DNA of 64,000 bases. Source: an uncultured Granulosicoccaceae bacterium (GTDB taxonomy: Bacteria; Pseudomonadota; Gammaproteobacteria; Granulosicoccales; Granulosicoccaceae). A program made the position numbers and the translations under genes. Positions 11,201 through 19,702 of the stretch are shown piece after piece. Every line of letters starts with the position of its first letter. The stretch's first letter is position 1. The notes beneath the pieces were generated by a model, which was given only the letters and a program-made list of their open reading frames with translations, was not told the origin of the DNA and did no database searches. The stretch covers positions 1-64,000 of the forward strand of contig CALHNS010000035.1 of assembly GCA_938035125.1 (NCBI GenBank), written 5' to 3'.

Positions 11201-11798
11201 CATCGCTTGCTCTTAGCGCATAATGTAATTGTAAGCCTGGCTTCAATTCTTTTTGAATACCGTCTAAATTCCATTCAATTTGCTGCCAACTTGCCGAAGC
11301 ATCCAATGGTTTAATGACTAGCGGCTTGGCCGTATCGGAGGCAAGCTGATCATAGATCAATAAATCCAAGGATTGAATGAAATGATCATAATTCGTGCTG
11401 ACTTCAAATACGATAGGCTTTTCAAGCTGCCCGTTATTGATCGAAACACGGTTTGATGTAGAGGCGTTTAACGTTCTTTGCAATGAGGTTGGATCTTGTG
11501 AAATCCACACCGCACCATTGGAATCCAACTGCGTAAGCCGAACCTCATTGGCAATTTCCTCAACCGGTACTTTACGCGTTAATGTAACGTCGGCTCGTCG
11601 ATTCTCAGCTCGCCCTTCCTCGGTACGATTCGTTGCACGAGGGTTCCCTTCACCCGATTTTATAATACGCAGAACATAAGGGGCAACGGTTTCACAATCC
11701 TCAGATTGGCACGGCTCGTCGTTAGCCGCTGTGAACCGTGGCATAAAGGCCAATCCACAGATTATGCACAGGGCCAGAGTCAAGGTACGCATTTTCAT
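8205..11798 (-). CDS. Large outer-membrane beta-barrel protein with OmpA-tail-like N-terminus
   Basis: 1197 residues with a clear signal peptide (cleavage near residue 25, FTAAND). Residues about 40-75 contain GEGNPRATN and EGRAENRRADVTL, which match the last strand and terminal segment of OmpA-type peptidoglycan-binding domains but without the rest of that domain. Residues about 80-330 are Ig-like and beta-rich. From about 340 on, alternating strands with repeated aromatic and polar residues form what looks like a large barrel, ending in an aromatic residue (FFNLIGTY), as outer-membrane porins do. It is the last gene of the four-gene operon. Its ATG overlaps the upstream stop by 4 bases, with GGAG 8 bases before it. 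Role unknown; it could anchor or export the repeat proteins. Confidence 0.75.
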   Translation of the reverse strand: MKMRTLTLALCIICGLAFMPRFTAANDEPCQSEDCETVAPYVLRIIKSGEGNPRATNRTEEGRAENRRADVTLTRKVPVEEIANEVRLTQLDSNGAVWISQDPTSLQRTLNASTSNRVSINNGQLEKPIVFEVSTNYDHFIQSLDLLIYDQLASDTAKPLVIKPLDASASWQQIEWNLDGIQKELKPGLQLHYALRASDADGRSDLTERQTLFFDDIETGATDEIAIPDILVNQELEKEVDELSGLVRESILVRGTMVRILGQDLKPGAKLLINQHPIIVGNDGRFGIEFIKPDGEHTFDVGLSSAQGTAPFKSLRVDVNSDYLFMVGLADVTVGENKVSGSLEPLSVDDQHYGGDIFVDGRLAFYLKGKVKGKYLVTAQMDTGTDDIENLFDNFHRKDPDSIFRRLDPDQYYPVYGDDSQLIDDTDSQGKLYVRVDWDRSRAIWGNFNTNFTGTEFSSFNRSLYGAQLRHISTEDTSLGDATHSLSVFGSRAQSLFRHNEFLGTGGSLYYLRDTDIVAGSEKVSVEVRQSDTERVVERITLVEGRDYTIDNFQGRILLQRPLLSVAAQSGPSIIRDEPLAGNQTFLIVDYEYVPPNLDLNDTSAGARGQKWVSDHVAIGGTAALESREGGDYSLLGADVVVKKSDLTFIKAELAETESAQTSGSFESSDGGLSFDTVTRSGDFLSGNAVGIEARASLTDFKPQSRQFDIGVWAKRRSAGFSTANTDVDVDTTDAGFELVTTPIDRIVVSARATQIERRDQNEETSLSAQLDFLATQRLTLSGELRDVRDTDLVANTTGASSVAGAKADFDVTDDLNVYAAHQQTLRNSGSETSNNGSTVGAGYTLNNRLGINGELSSSERGNSAILGVDVGVSDSYNLYSNYTYSLNQNESIRNTIVLGQRKTLSSQLKVYSEHQFSDEDDRNGFAHTVGLDQKLTQYTSVSLSLQRAVIDNNSPDEIERDTVSTGVVYQNDKTRASSKFEFRWDEGAETDIRQWVTTNRLDYRSSPDFRWQGLFNGSVSDDRKLDEDARFIEAGVGFAYRPVKNDRLNMLGRLTYLNDLPPLSQTDRTDQRSTIASVEGLYDLTRVWSTGAKFAYRKSEIRLQRNSGIWIDNDAALASARLRYKALLGVDATVAYHWLGSASTEGVRQGALFTIGRRVGNNLTFSVGYNFTSFDDDLTRSSFDAKGWFFNLIGTY

Positions 11799-14700
11799 CG
11801 CTCTTGCTCCTGATAAGCTTCAGGATTAACATCCACTGTTACCGACTCCATGGCGTGTTTGCCAAGCTTTTCTTCCAGCACACGTCGGATGGTTTCAGCG
11901 CGACGCTCGGCAAGATCTAGGTTGTATTGATAATCACCGATAGAATCCGTATGCGCCTCTATTAATATGGTTCCGCCTCCGTATTCACGCAGCTTTTTAA
12001 CAATATCGGCAACGATGCCTTGTTGATCGGCGCGAACGTCATAACGATCGGTATTAAAAAAGACGCTACCTAAAAGCACTTCCACACTGTGAGTTGCAAC
12101 ATCATTCGCCTCTGTCTGGCACAGTGGGCTGGTTTGGTTAACATACGGATCGGCACCAGGCAGTTTTACACCGAAATTGATTTTGTTCAGCGACGAATTT
12201 ACGATGCGAAGCACATACGGGTTTTCTGTGGTAAACGATGCACCTTGTGGCAAGGTTGCTGGGTCCACTTTAAGAACGAAGTTTTGCCCAATACCAGTCG
12301 TACCTGCATCAACATCTGGGATGCTATAACGACCGTAGGCATCGGTTTCTATCAATAATCCGGTAACGGTTGCTAGTCGGGCTCCTGGTATTCCAAGTTC
12401 ATTCACACCGTAGTTTTGAATGACTATTTGAAGAACATCCGTTGGTTCGCCGCCAGCACTGCCATACCCACTACGTGGGGTTGGAACATCCACGGTGTAT
12501 TGGGTGCACACACGAATGTCTTGCCCCGTTAAGCCTTGCGCCTTTTCACCGATGTGAGCTTCAGATATGGTGCCTTGATGATCGACACTGATTTTCGTCC
12601 CTTCTTGGGTGGACACCGAAAAGGCGTTGTTATTAGAGACTGGCATGTTCACTACCAGCGCACGATCAGATGGGTTAGCACTGACGCTGTCACGACCAGG
12701 TAAAGCCGGCAACAGCAGACTGTTCCAACCGTAGAAGTCACTTCGTAACACTACACCCGTTGCATCAGCAGGATCTTGGCTACCATCTTCATCTCGATCG
12801 TTAAACACCTTACCTACTAAAGTGGCTTGTTCCAAGACAGGATCGGGCACAACCGTCACACTTGCTGATACTGAGTTACTGGCAACGCCATTAGGGCCAC
12901 TAGCACTTGCCGTGTTTGTATAGTCTCCGGCAACGACGCCAACACCCACTCGCATTAAGTAGGTAATCTGAACCGTTTCAAGCGGATCAAGATCTATGGC
13001 ACCAAGCTGCATAGGATTGGAGCCGACTAAGGCGATGTTAGTGACCGTGTCATCATCGGTACCAAGCACCTCATCAGCTCCCGCTCGAATCAAACGGACC
13101 GATTCTTCAACTAACGCAAAATTAGGTGGCGGATTATCGACAATAACGATATCTAACGCAGGAACCTCGTTTGTGTTCTCTGCATTGATGGTGTAACCGG
13201 CAATGGACCCACGGGATACCGTGCGTTGATCAACCGTTTTACTTAATAATATCTGTGCATCGTTCGCTCTAGAATCAATCGGAATATGATTGAATACAAT
13301 ATTCTGATCACCAAATTCTAAAAAGAATTCTACAAAGTACTGTGTATTCTCGATCAACTGCGGTGCATCGGGTTGTACTTGTACTTCACAAGCATCCGAA
13401 TTTGGAATTGTATCCACTGTACAATTAGATTCAACTAGGGCTGCATCAAAGGTTTCTGATACCGCACAACCTAAGGTGGCATCACCGCAGCCTTCAGCGC
13501 CCGCTTGGCGAATAATGTTTGAATACCCGGCGCGGTAACTCTCTGGTACGTCAGCAATTACAATGCGATAGATTTCGCCATTCAAGCACGTTGGGTGCGC
13601 ACCCAAATTGACATTAAATGAGTAAAGGCCATCAGCTTCAGTGATTTGAGATTGCTGATTCTCGCGTAAGCAAAGCTCATCAACTGGTTGGCCGCTGCCA
13701 TTGATTAAATTTAGAGTAACACCAGCCACAGCTTGCCTAGATACACTGTCATATATGACACCGCCAGGATCCACTCGCAATGGAAGATTCACCAGATCAC
13801 CAGACCCAATGGGTCCGTTGGTGGTTTGGCTATCCATAAACACACCCGATTCGTTATAAAATTCAACGGTGTATTCCCCAGGCACTAGCCCTTCTACCCG
13901 GTAGTAGCCGTTAGCATCAGTAGTGGTCGTGGCAACTTCATTTCCTTGAGCATCCAGTATGCGTAGCGTCCAATTAACTTTTAGTTCCTCATTGGCGCCC
14001 ACTAACCCGTCACGATCACTGTCTAACCAAACGATACCTTCTATGGTGGCAGGTAACTCATAGGTGACGGTTACTAGGGCAACGTTCGATTCCAGATCAG
14101 TAGAATCCTTAACGGTGTACATCACAGGAGTTGGGTTTTCTATAAACCCAGGCTCTGGAAAGAAGGTGACATCACCAGTAAGAACATCCACTACCCAGGC
14201 ACCTTCACCTATCACCGTAAGCTCAAGCACAGAATTACCTGAGGCTGGGTCAATCAATCGCACGCTGGTGCTATCGATATTATTTTCAGGATCAGAATCA
14301 TTAGCCAACAACGCAAGTGTTACCGGTTGCGCTAAAGGTTGATTCAGCTTTTCATCATCAATGGCAATGGGAGCGGTTTGAGGATAATCAATAGTGATTT
14401 TCGCCTCATTCGACAACAATCCATTAAAATCTTCGATAGTATAAAAAATCGGTGTGGGGTCTAATAGAAATCCAGCGATTGGGGTAAAGGTTACAACGCC
14501 TGTGGCATTGTCTAGTATCCACTCGCCTTCACCTGCCACCGTTAACGAATCGTTATCACCATCGCCGTCTGTGTCAATCGCATCTGGGTGCACAAAATTC
14601 GTTCGAGTAACATCGATATCGTTCTCAGGATCTCTATCAACACCGCTTCCGTTATCAGCCAGCACATTCACTAACGTTGGGTTCGTAGGGCTTGCAACGA

Positions 14701-17344
14701 TGAGGTTTTGCTGAAAATCATCTTCTGCAATCGGTGCAGATTGCGGATAATCGATACTGAGCGTTGCCTCATTCGATACCAGCTCTGTTGCATCATTGAC
14801 GGTATAGACGATGGGTGTTGGATCGGCTGTGAACCCAGCTTCAGGTGTGAACGTCACCTCACCGTTAACATCATTAACCAACCAAGTGCCCTCATTAGGC
14901 ACCACCAATTGGTCGTTATCGCCATCGCCGTCCAAATCACTTGCATTAACTGAAACTAAATGTACGCTGGTTGGATCCAAATCACCGTTGGCATCGGTAT
15001 CATTCTGAGCACCTTCTAAGGTTACAGCTACCGCGCTGACAGGCGATTCAAACGCATCATCGATCGCAACGGGTGGAATACGTGTTAATGGAACCACCAC
15101 CATATCACTGTCATCTGATATTTCATTTCCTAACGGATCTGTTGCACTTACAGAAGCTTGATTAGTGATACTGGTAGTACCGATATCATCAATTGTGGCC
15201 GTTCGTGTGACAGTACAATTAAGTTGCTCAGTAGGTTGTAATGTAAATGGTATGGGTAAGGCGCACGTTAATGACCCAACATCGGCTGTTAGGTCAGTAA
15301 CACTGATATTACTGAGCACAACATTACCTGAATTCACTACCTGTAAGGTGTAGGTTAACGTATCACCTATGGTGGTAAAACCAGTGTCGTTGGTCGATTT
15401 AACCAATGTTATGGCAGGTGCTTGATTGATAGCGGTTGAAGCCGTATCACGTTGCGACCCAGCCTCAGCAGTTGCCACATCAACCGAATTTATAAGCGTT
15501 AAACCGGCATCAATATCTATTTGATTCGCCCCATATTGCGCGGTAAACACCCATGTTTCGCCCACATCAAGCACCCCATTCACACCGGTATCTACCACCG
15601 GGCCTGAGACAATTGCGCTGCTTCCATCAGGCAACGTATCGTTAACCACAATATTGGTTAATGAGGTGTTACCGGTGTTAACTACACTGATTTCATAATT
15701 CAGATCACTAGGTTCTGCGATCGTTATAGTGTCTACGGTTTTTTCAACCGTAAATGAAGGGCTTCTAGAGACTGTGGTTTGTGCCGTATCACTGACAACA
15801 GCATCAGCTGTTTCATCTGAGGTTACATCTACTCGATTAATCAAACTTAACCCTTGATCAATCTCAGCCTGTGATACGTTATAAACGGCTGTGAATTCCC
15901 ATGACTCACCTACATCCAACTGCCCGACTAAGCCAGAATCATTCGTAGGCCCTAATAGGGTTGCGTTAGAACCATCAGGTAACGTATCAATTGGTAGAAC
16001 ATTCGATAAACTGACGTTTCCGCTATTCTCTATAGTAATAACGTAATTCAATAATCCAGGAGCACTCAAGGTACTCGTATCTACCGCTTTCGCTACTGTA
16101 AAAGCAGGAGCTGTTGCAATATTCGTTGTGGCTGTGTCGGTGAATATCTCTGTCAATGTTTCATCAGTAGAAACAGCAATCGTATTAACCAACGCTACAC
16201 TTGCATCAATATCAGCTTGGCTAGCGTCGTAGGTTGTGGTGTATTCCCATACCTCACCCACATCGAGAGATCCGATAATGCCTGTATCGGAGATTGGGCC
16301 CACCAATACCGCATTACTGCCATCAGGTAAGGTGTCGATCGGGGTTACATTGGTTAATGTGGCATTACCGGTGTTTTCTATTGAAATCGAATACGTTAGT
16401 GTTGTTGGTTGTGCAATCTCTTGCGTATCCACGGTTTTTGTTACTAGCAACTGCGGTGCAAGCTCAATGCTCGTGGTCGCATCATCTTGTCGAGTAACGC
16501 CTGGCATTTCAACCGCTGTAACTGACACTTCATTTGTTAACAAAGCCCCAGTATCAATATCAGATTGAGTAGCCGAATAAGTTCCAGTGTATGTCCATAT
16601 TTCTCCCACATCCAAGGCATTGGCAATTCCTGCATCGGTTGCAGGACCCGTTAACGTGCCTAACGAGCCATCCGGCAAATTATCAACTAACGCAACACCG
16701 GTTAATGTTTGATTCCCTGTATTTTTAATGTCAATGGTGTAGGTCAATAACGAGGGGGTATTTACAACGGCCTTATCCACCTGCTTACTCACAGTAAAAT
16801 CAGGCCCTTGAGTAATGGCGACGAAAGCGGTATCGCTCAGTGGGTCTAGTTCGTTGGTTGTGACAGTAACCAGGTTATCAATATCGCCATCACCGCCACC
16901 AAAATTATCTATATCGGCTTGAGTGATCGCATAGGAACCTGTGAATACCCACACTTCATTACCATCTAAAATATTGTCATTATTCGTATCTCCACTGCTG
17001 AGTGATAAATCAGCGGCAGGAATAATCGAATCATTAAGCGTCACACCGGTTAAAGGCAGAAGGCCTAAATTATCTAAGGTAATCGTGTAATTAATAACCT
17101 CCCCGGCTTTAGTCGGGGTTGATAACTGCGAACCATCGGCCACCTTCTCAATAGATAATCCTTTAGGCTGAACCAACACGGTACCCGTGTTGTTACTGCC
17201 ATTATTTTCAAACTGAGCGGGGGCCGAAAGTACAATTCCAGTATTGGTAAAATCGGTTTCGGTTAATGCGTACACAGAAGCCAGCCCTGTTCCGAAGAAC
17301 AGAGCTGACGTTGCACTAATAAATTTAACCAGAAAACGATTCAT
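11795..17344 (-). CDS. Giant surface protein with DUF11, cadherin-like, SdrD-B-like and OmpA-type domains
   Basis: 1849 residues with an N-terminal signal peptide (cleavage near SVYA-LTETDF). In order: six DUF11-type modules (about residues 65-755, with recurring LPDGS and LDVGE.W phrases); three tandem repeats starting P(V/I)A.DD with Asp-rich loops such as DGDGDND (about 755-1095); an SdrD-B/prealbumin-like module (GIVWLDSDRDG, about 1098); a further carbohydrate-binding-like module; another DUF11 (about 1363); a second SdrD-like module (GKVFNDRDEDGSQDP, about 1511); and an OmpA-type domain (about 1755-1849, with FFNTDRYDV, EAHTDSIG and AERRAE). The OmpA domain stops before its usual NRRVEI end. 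The peptidoglycan-contact Asp and Arg are present. Inferred to span from peptidoglycan through the outer membrane to the outside. Confidence 0.85.
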   Translation of the reverse strand: MNRFLVKFISATSALFFGTGLASVYALTETDFTNTGIVLSAPAQFENNGSNNTGTVLVQPKGLSIEKVADGSQLSTPTKAGEVINYTITLDNLGLLPLTGVTLNDSIIPAADLSLSSGDTNNDNILDGNEVWVFTGSYAITQADIDNFGGGDGDIDNLVTVTTNELDPLSDTAFVAITQGPDFTVSKQVDKAVVNTPSLLTYTIDIKNTGNQTLTGVALVDNLPDGSLGTLTGPATDAGIANALDVGEIWTYTGTYSATQSDIDTGALLTNEVSVTAVEMPGVTRQDDATTSIELAPQLLVTKTVDTQEIAQPTTLTYSISIENTGNATLTNVTPIDTLPDGSNAVLVGPISDTGIIGSLDVGEVWEYTTTYDASQADIDASVALVNTIAVSTDETLTEIFTDTATTNIATAPAFTVAKAVDTSTLSAPGLLNYVITIENSGNVSLSNVLPIDTLPDGSNATLLGPTNDSGLVGQLDVGESWEFTAVYNVSQAEIDQGLSLINRVDVTSDETADAVVSDTAQTTVSRSPSFTVEKTVDTITIAEPSDLNYEISVVNTGNTSLTNIVVNDTLPDGSSAIVSGPVVDTGVNGVLDVGETWVFTAQYGANQIDIDAGLTLINSVDVATAEAGSQRDTASTAINQAPAITLVKSTNDTGFTTIGDTLTYTLQVVNSGNVVLSNISVTDLTADVGSLTCALPIPFTLQPTEQLNCTVTRTATIDDIGTTSITNQASVSATDPLGNEISDDSDMVVVPLTRIPPVAIDDAFESPVSAVAVTLEGAQNDTDANGDLDPTSVHLVSVNASDLDGDGDNDQLVVPNEGTWLVNDVNGEVTFTPEAGFTADPTPIVYTVNDATELVSNEATLSIDYPQSAPIAEDDFQQNLIVASPTNPTLVNVLADNGSGVDRDPENDIDVTRTNFVHPDAIDTDGDGDNDSLTVAGEGEWILDNATGVVTFTPIAGFLLDPTPIFYTIEDFNGLLSNEAKITIDYPQTAPIAIDDEKLNQPLAQPVTLALLANDSDPENNIDSTSVRLIDPASGNSVLELTVIGEGAWVVDVLTGDVTFFPEPGFIENPTPVMYTVKDSTDLESNVALVTVTYELPATIEGIVWLDSDRDGLVGANEELKVNWTLRILDAQGNEVATTTTDANGYYRVEGLVPGEYTVEFYNESGVFMDSQTTNGPIGSGDLVNLPLRVDPGGVIYDSVSRQAVAGVTLNLINGSGQPVDELCLRENQQSQITEADGLYSFNVNLGAHPTCLNGEIYRIVIADVPESYRAGYSNIIRQAGAEGCGDATLGCAVSETFDAALVESNCTVDTIPNSDACEVQVQPDAPQLIENTQYFVEFFLEFGDQNIVFNHIPIDSRANDAQILLSKTVDQRTVSRGSIAGYTINAENTNEVPALDIVIVDNPPPNFALVEESVRLIRAGADEVLGTDDDTVTNIALVGSNPMQLGAIDLDPLETVQITYLMRVGVGVVAGDYTNTASASGPNGVASNSVSASVTVVPDPVLEQATLVGKVFNDRDEDGSQDPADATGVVLRSDFYGWNSLLLPALPGRDSVSANPSDRALVVNMPVSNNNAFSVSTQEGTKISVDHQGTISEAHIGEKAQGLTGQDIRVCTQYTVDVPTPRSGYGSAGGEPTDVLQIVIQNYGVNELGIPGARLATVTGLLIETDAYGRYSIPDVDAGTTGIGQNFVLKVDPATLPQGASFTTENPYVLRIVNSSLNKINFGVKLPGADPYVNQTSPLCQTEANDVATHSVEVLLGSVFFNTDRYDVRADQQGIVADIVKKLREYGGGTILIEAHTDSIGDYQYNLDLAERRAETIRRVLEEKLGKHAMESVTVDVNPEAYQEQER

Positions 17345-17351
17345 TTACGTT

Positions 17352-19688
17352 TTACGGGGCTAGGACAACAGCTTGGAAAGTCAGCACGACAGGAGCACCC
17401 ACAGGCACCGCATTAATCGTCCATGTCAAGCCAGCACCGGTAGGATCACTATCGTCGGTCACGTCACCGCCACCAATAGAGCCTGGAACGTAAGTAAATC
17501 CTGCAGGAACCGGATCGAGAACCGTTACATCGGTTGCTAAATCTGGCCCAGCATTAGTGACTTCTAAATTAAAAGTTATGGTGTCTCCAATATTCGGCGT
17601 ACCATCATTAACGGTTTTGGCAATCGATAGATCAATGCCTAAGTCATTATTATCAATGGCACAGGTCACATCAGCACCTGGTAGTAGCGTAATATCTGTT
17701 CCAGTGGCAACCCCTGCACTTGGCAAGTTGGTTGTTAATCCATTGGCATCAGTACAGGCCCAAGTGCCTTCAGAATAAGCCGCTAAATCCAGCTCACTGA
17801 TATTGATAACCGTGTTTGCCAAAACAGTATTGGCAGCCCCACTAATAACTTCAACTCCATCAATAGAGATATCAAAATCATCAACAACTTGATCACCACC
17901 ATTGTCATTAATTACGTTCTTAACCAACGTAAGAACAGGCGCAATATCGTCATTGCTGATATTACAAGTTACTTGCGAACCTTGTTTTAGCTGGAATATT
18001 TCACCCGCTGCCGCACCAGCTGTGGGTAAGCCTGTAGTAAGCCCTGTTGCGTCTGAACATTCCCAAACGCCTGCGGTGTAACCAGGTAATTCTAGCTCAG
18101 ATATTTCAATATCTGCATTCGCTGCTACGATATTTGATCCGCCATTGGGTACCACAACACCATCAATGGATATATTAAAATCACTGACTAATTTGTCACC
18201 ACCATCATCATTAACAACCACTTTTGCAAGCGTTAGAGTGGGCGCGATATCATCATTGGTAATTCTACAAATAACTTCTGCACCAGGCGCAAGCGATATA
18301 TTCTCACCCGTTGCAACACCTGCCGCCGGTAAGCCTTGCGTTAAACCATTGGAATCCACACAAGACCATTCACCTTCTGTGTAACCTGGCAAATCCAATT
18401 CACTGATAAGGATTGTTGAATTAGCGAGCACGGTATTCGCTATGCCATTATTAACAATGGTACCGTCGATAGAGAGTTCAAAATCAGCTACCGTTAGGTC
18501 ACCACCATCATCGCTAACTAGATTTTTAGCAAGTGTTAATGTGGGTGCAATATCATCATTAGAAATGGCACAATTTACATCACTACCTACGCTTAACGTA
18601 ATAACTTCACCCGTAGCTAAGCCCGCTGTTGGCAATGTGGTTGTAAGCCCATTGGCATCTACACAAGACCATGTACCTTCAACATAACCTGGTAGATCCA
18701 GTTCCGAGATAGTGATAGCTGAATTGGCTAATACGGTATTCGGAGAACCCGCTGCCACGACGGTACCATCTATAGAAAGATCGAAATCAACCGTTGATTT
18801 CAAACCACCGTCATCATTAATAACTGTTTTCGCAAGCGTTAATATTGGAGCTATATCATCGTTGCTTATTTCACAGGTAACATCAGCACCAGAGGCAAGC
18901 GTTATCACTTCCCCAGTGGCTAAACCTGCTGTGGGTAACCCGGCGGTTAAACCATTGGCATCAGAACATTCCCATGTACCTTCGGTATAACCATCAACCA
19001 ACAGCTCACTAATAGTAATGGGAGTATTTGAGGCAACGGTTGTAGGTGTTCCGCTAGCTACAACACTGCCATCCACTGACAGAGAAAAATCGGCATCGGT
19101 CAGTAAACCACCATCGTCGTTAACCACATTTTTCGCAAGCGTTAATGTAGGCGCAATATCGTCATTACGAATACGACAAACCGTTTGCTCACCAAAGGCC
19201 AGTGTCACCGAACCAGAATCAAACAGAGTGCTTCCCATGGTTCCAACAGAACAATTCCAATCGCCCTCGGTATACCCGTCGAAATCTATTTCTGATAATG
19301 TGTATACACCGGGAGGCACATAGATCGTTTCAGAGGTATAGGTAGTGGCATCACCGGTAACCACACCGGCATCGAATGTTAAGGCACCCGCGCTCGTTGC
19401 TACACCAAAGTCACCTAATACGCCTACCCCACCATCGTCATTCACCACTTGCTTGACAATAATAATTTCTGCGTTCGGTATAATTTGAACCGTATCGACA
19501 TTATTTATTGTGTTGGTTTCAAATTGAGAGCTTGACGCCACCACGGTCGACTGATTTAAATAATCTGAAAGCGTTAAAGACCAAGCGGTGAGCGGCACCG
19601 TTATGCCCACAAACAATAAAGCTAACTTTGCTTTCAGCGAAGTTCGCTTTTTGATTCTCTTAAATTTTTCGTACAGTCGTAGTTTCAT
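17352..19688 (-). CDS. Exported protein with six prealbumin-like repeats and a DUF11 domain
   Basis: 778 residues. A long basic n-region (KFKRIKKR) precedes a hydrophobic core and a probable cleavage at TAWS-LTLSDY. Residues about 76-684 are six repeats of roughly 100 residues. Each runs from a strand like LTLAK.V.NDDGG through ISEL...GYTEG.W.C to a C..SNDDIAP boundary. This is the prealbumin-like/SpaA-type fold used as spacer modules in adhesins, with one Cys pair per repeat. The last 94 residues form a DUF11 module ending in VLTFQAVVLAP, with no visible sorting signal after it. An AAGGAAAGG ribosome site precedes the ATG. It lies 7 bases upstream of the giant gene and 14 downstream of the first operon gene. 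Confidence 0.85.
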   Translation of the reverse strand: MKLRLYEKFKRIKKRTSLKAKLALLFVGITVPLTAWSLTLSDYLNQSTVVASSSQFETNTINNVDTVQIIPNAEIIIVKQVVNDDGGVGVLGDFGVATSAGALTFDAGVVTGDATTYTSETIYVPPGVYTLSEIDFDGYTEGDWNCSVGTMGSTLFDSGSVTLAFGEQTVCRIRNDDIAPTLTLAKNVVNDDGGLLTDADFSLSVDGSVVASGTPTTVASNTPITISELLVDGYTEGTWECSDANGLTAGLPTAGLATGEVITLASGADVTCEISNDDIAPILTLAKTVINDDGGLKSTVDFDLSIDGTVVAAGSPNTVLANSAITISELDLPGYVEGTWSCVDANGLTTTLPTAGLATGEVITLSVGSDVNCAISNDDIAPTLTLAKNLVSDDGGDLTVADFELSIDGTIVNNGIANTVLANSTILISELDLPGYTEGEWSCVDSNGLTQGLPAAGVATGENISLAPGAEVICRITNDDIAPTLTLAKVVVNDDGGDKLVSDFNISIDGVVVPNGGSNIVAANADIEISELELPGYTAGVWECSDATGLTTGLPTAGAAAGEIFQLKQGSQVTCNISNDDIAPVLTLVKNVINDNGGDQVVDDFDISIDGVEVISGAANTVLANTVINISELDLAAYSEGTWACTDANGLTTNLPSAGVATGTDITLLPGADVTCAIDNNDLGIDLSIAKTVNDGTPNIGDTITFNLEVTNAGPDLATDVTVLDPVPAGFTYVPGSIGGGDVTDDSDPTGAGLTWTINAVPVGAPVVLTFQAVVLAP
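17637..19463 (-). repeat. Six in-frame coding repeats of about 300 bases
   Basis: The DNA coding for the six prealbumin-like modules forms a tandem array of about 305-base units. Protein similarity between units is high at the NDDGG, GYTEG and SNDDIAP landmarks, while synonymous positions differ, so the array is old rather than freshly duplicated. Homologous recombination could still change the copy number. Confidence 0.7.
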
Positions 19689-19702
19689 ATTAAAACCTTT
19701 CC

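Noticed and set aside
17637-19463. Regular repeats first suspected to be a CRISPR-like array
   Set aside because: Units of about 305 bases, in frame, coding for prealbumin-like modules; there are no short identical repeats with unique spacers and no cas genes.
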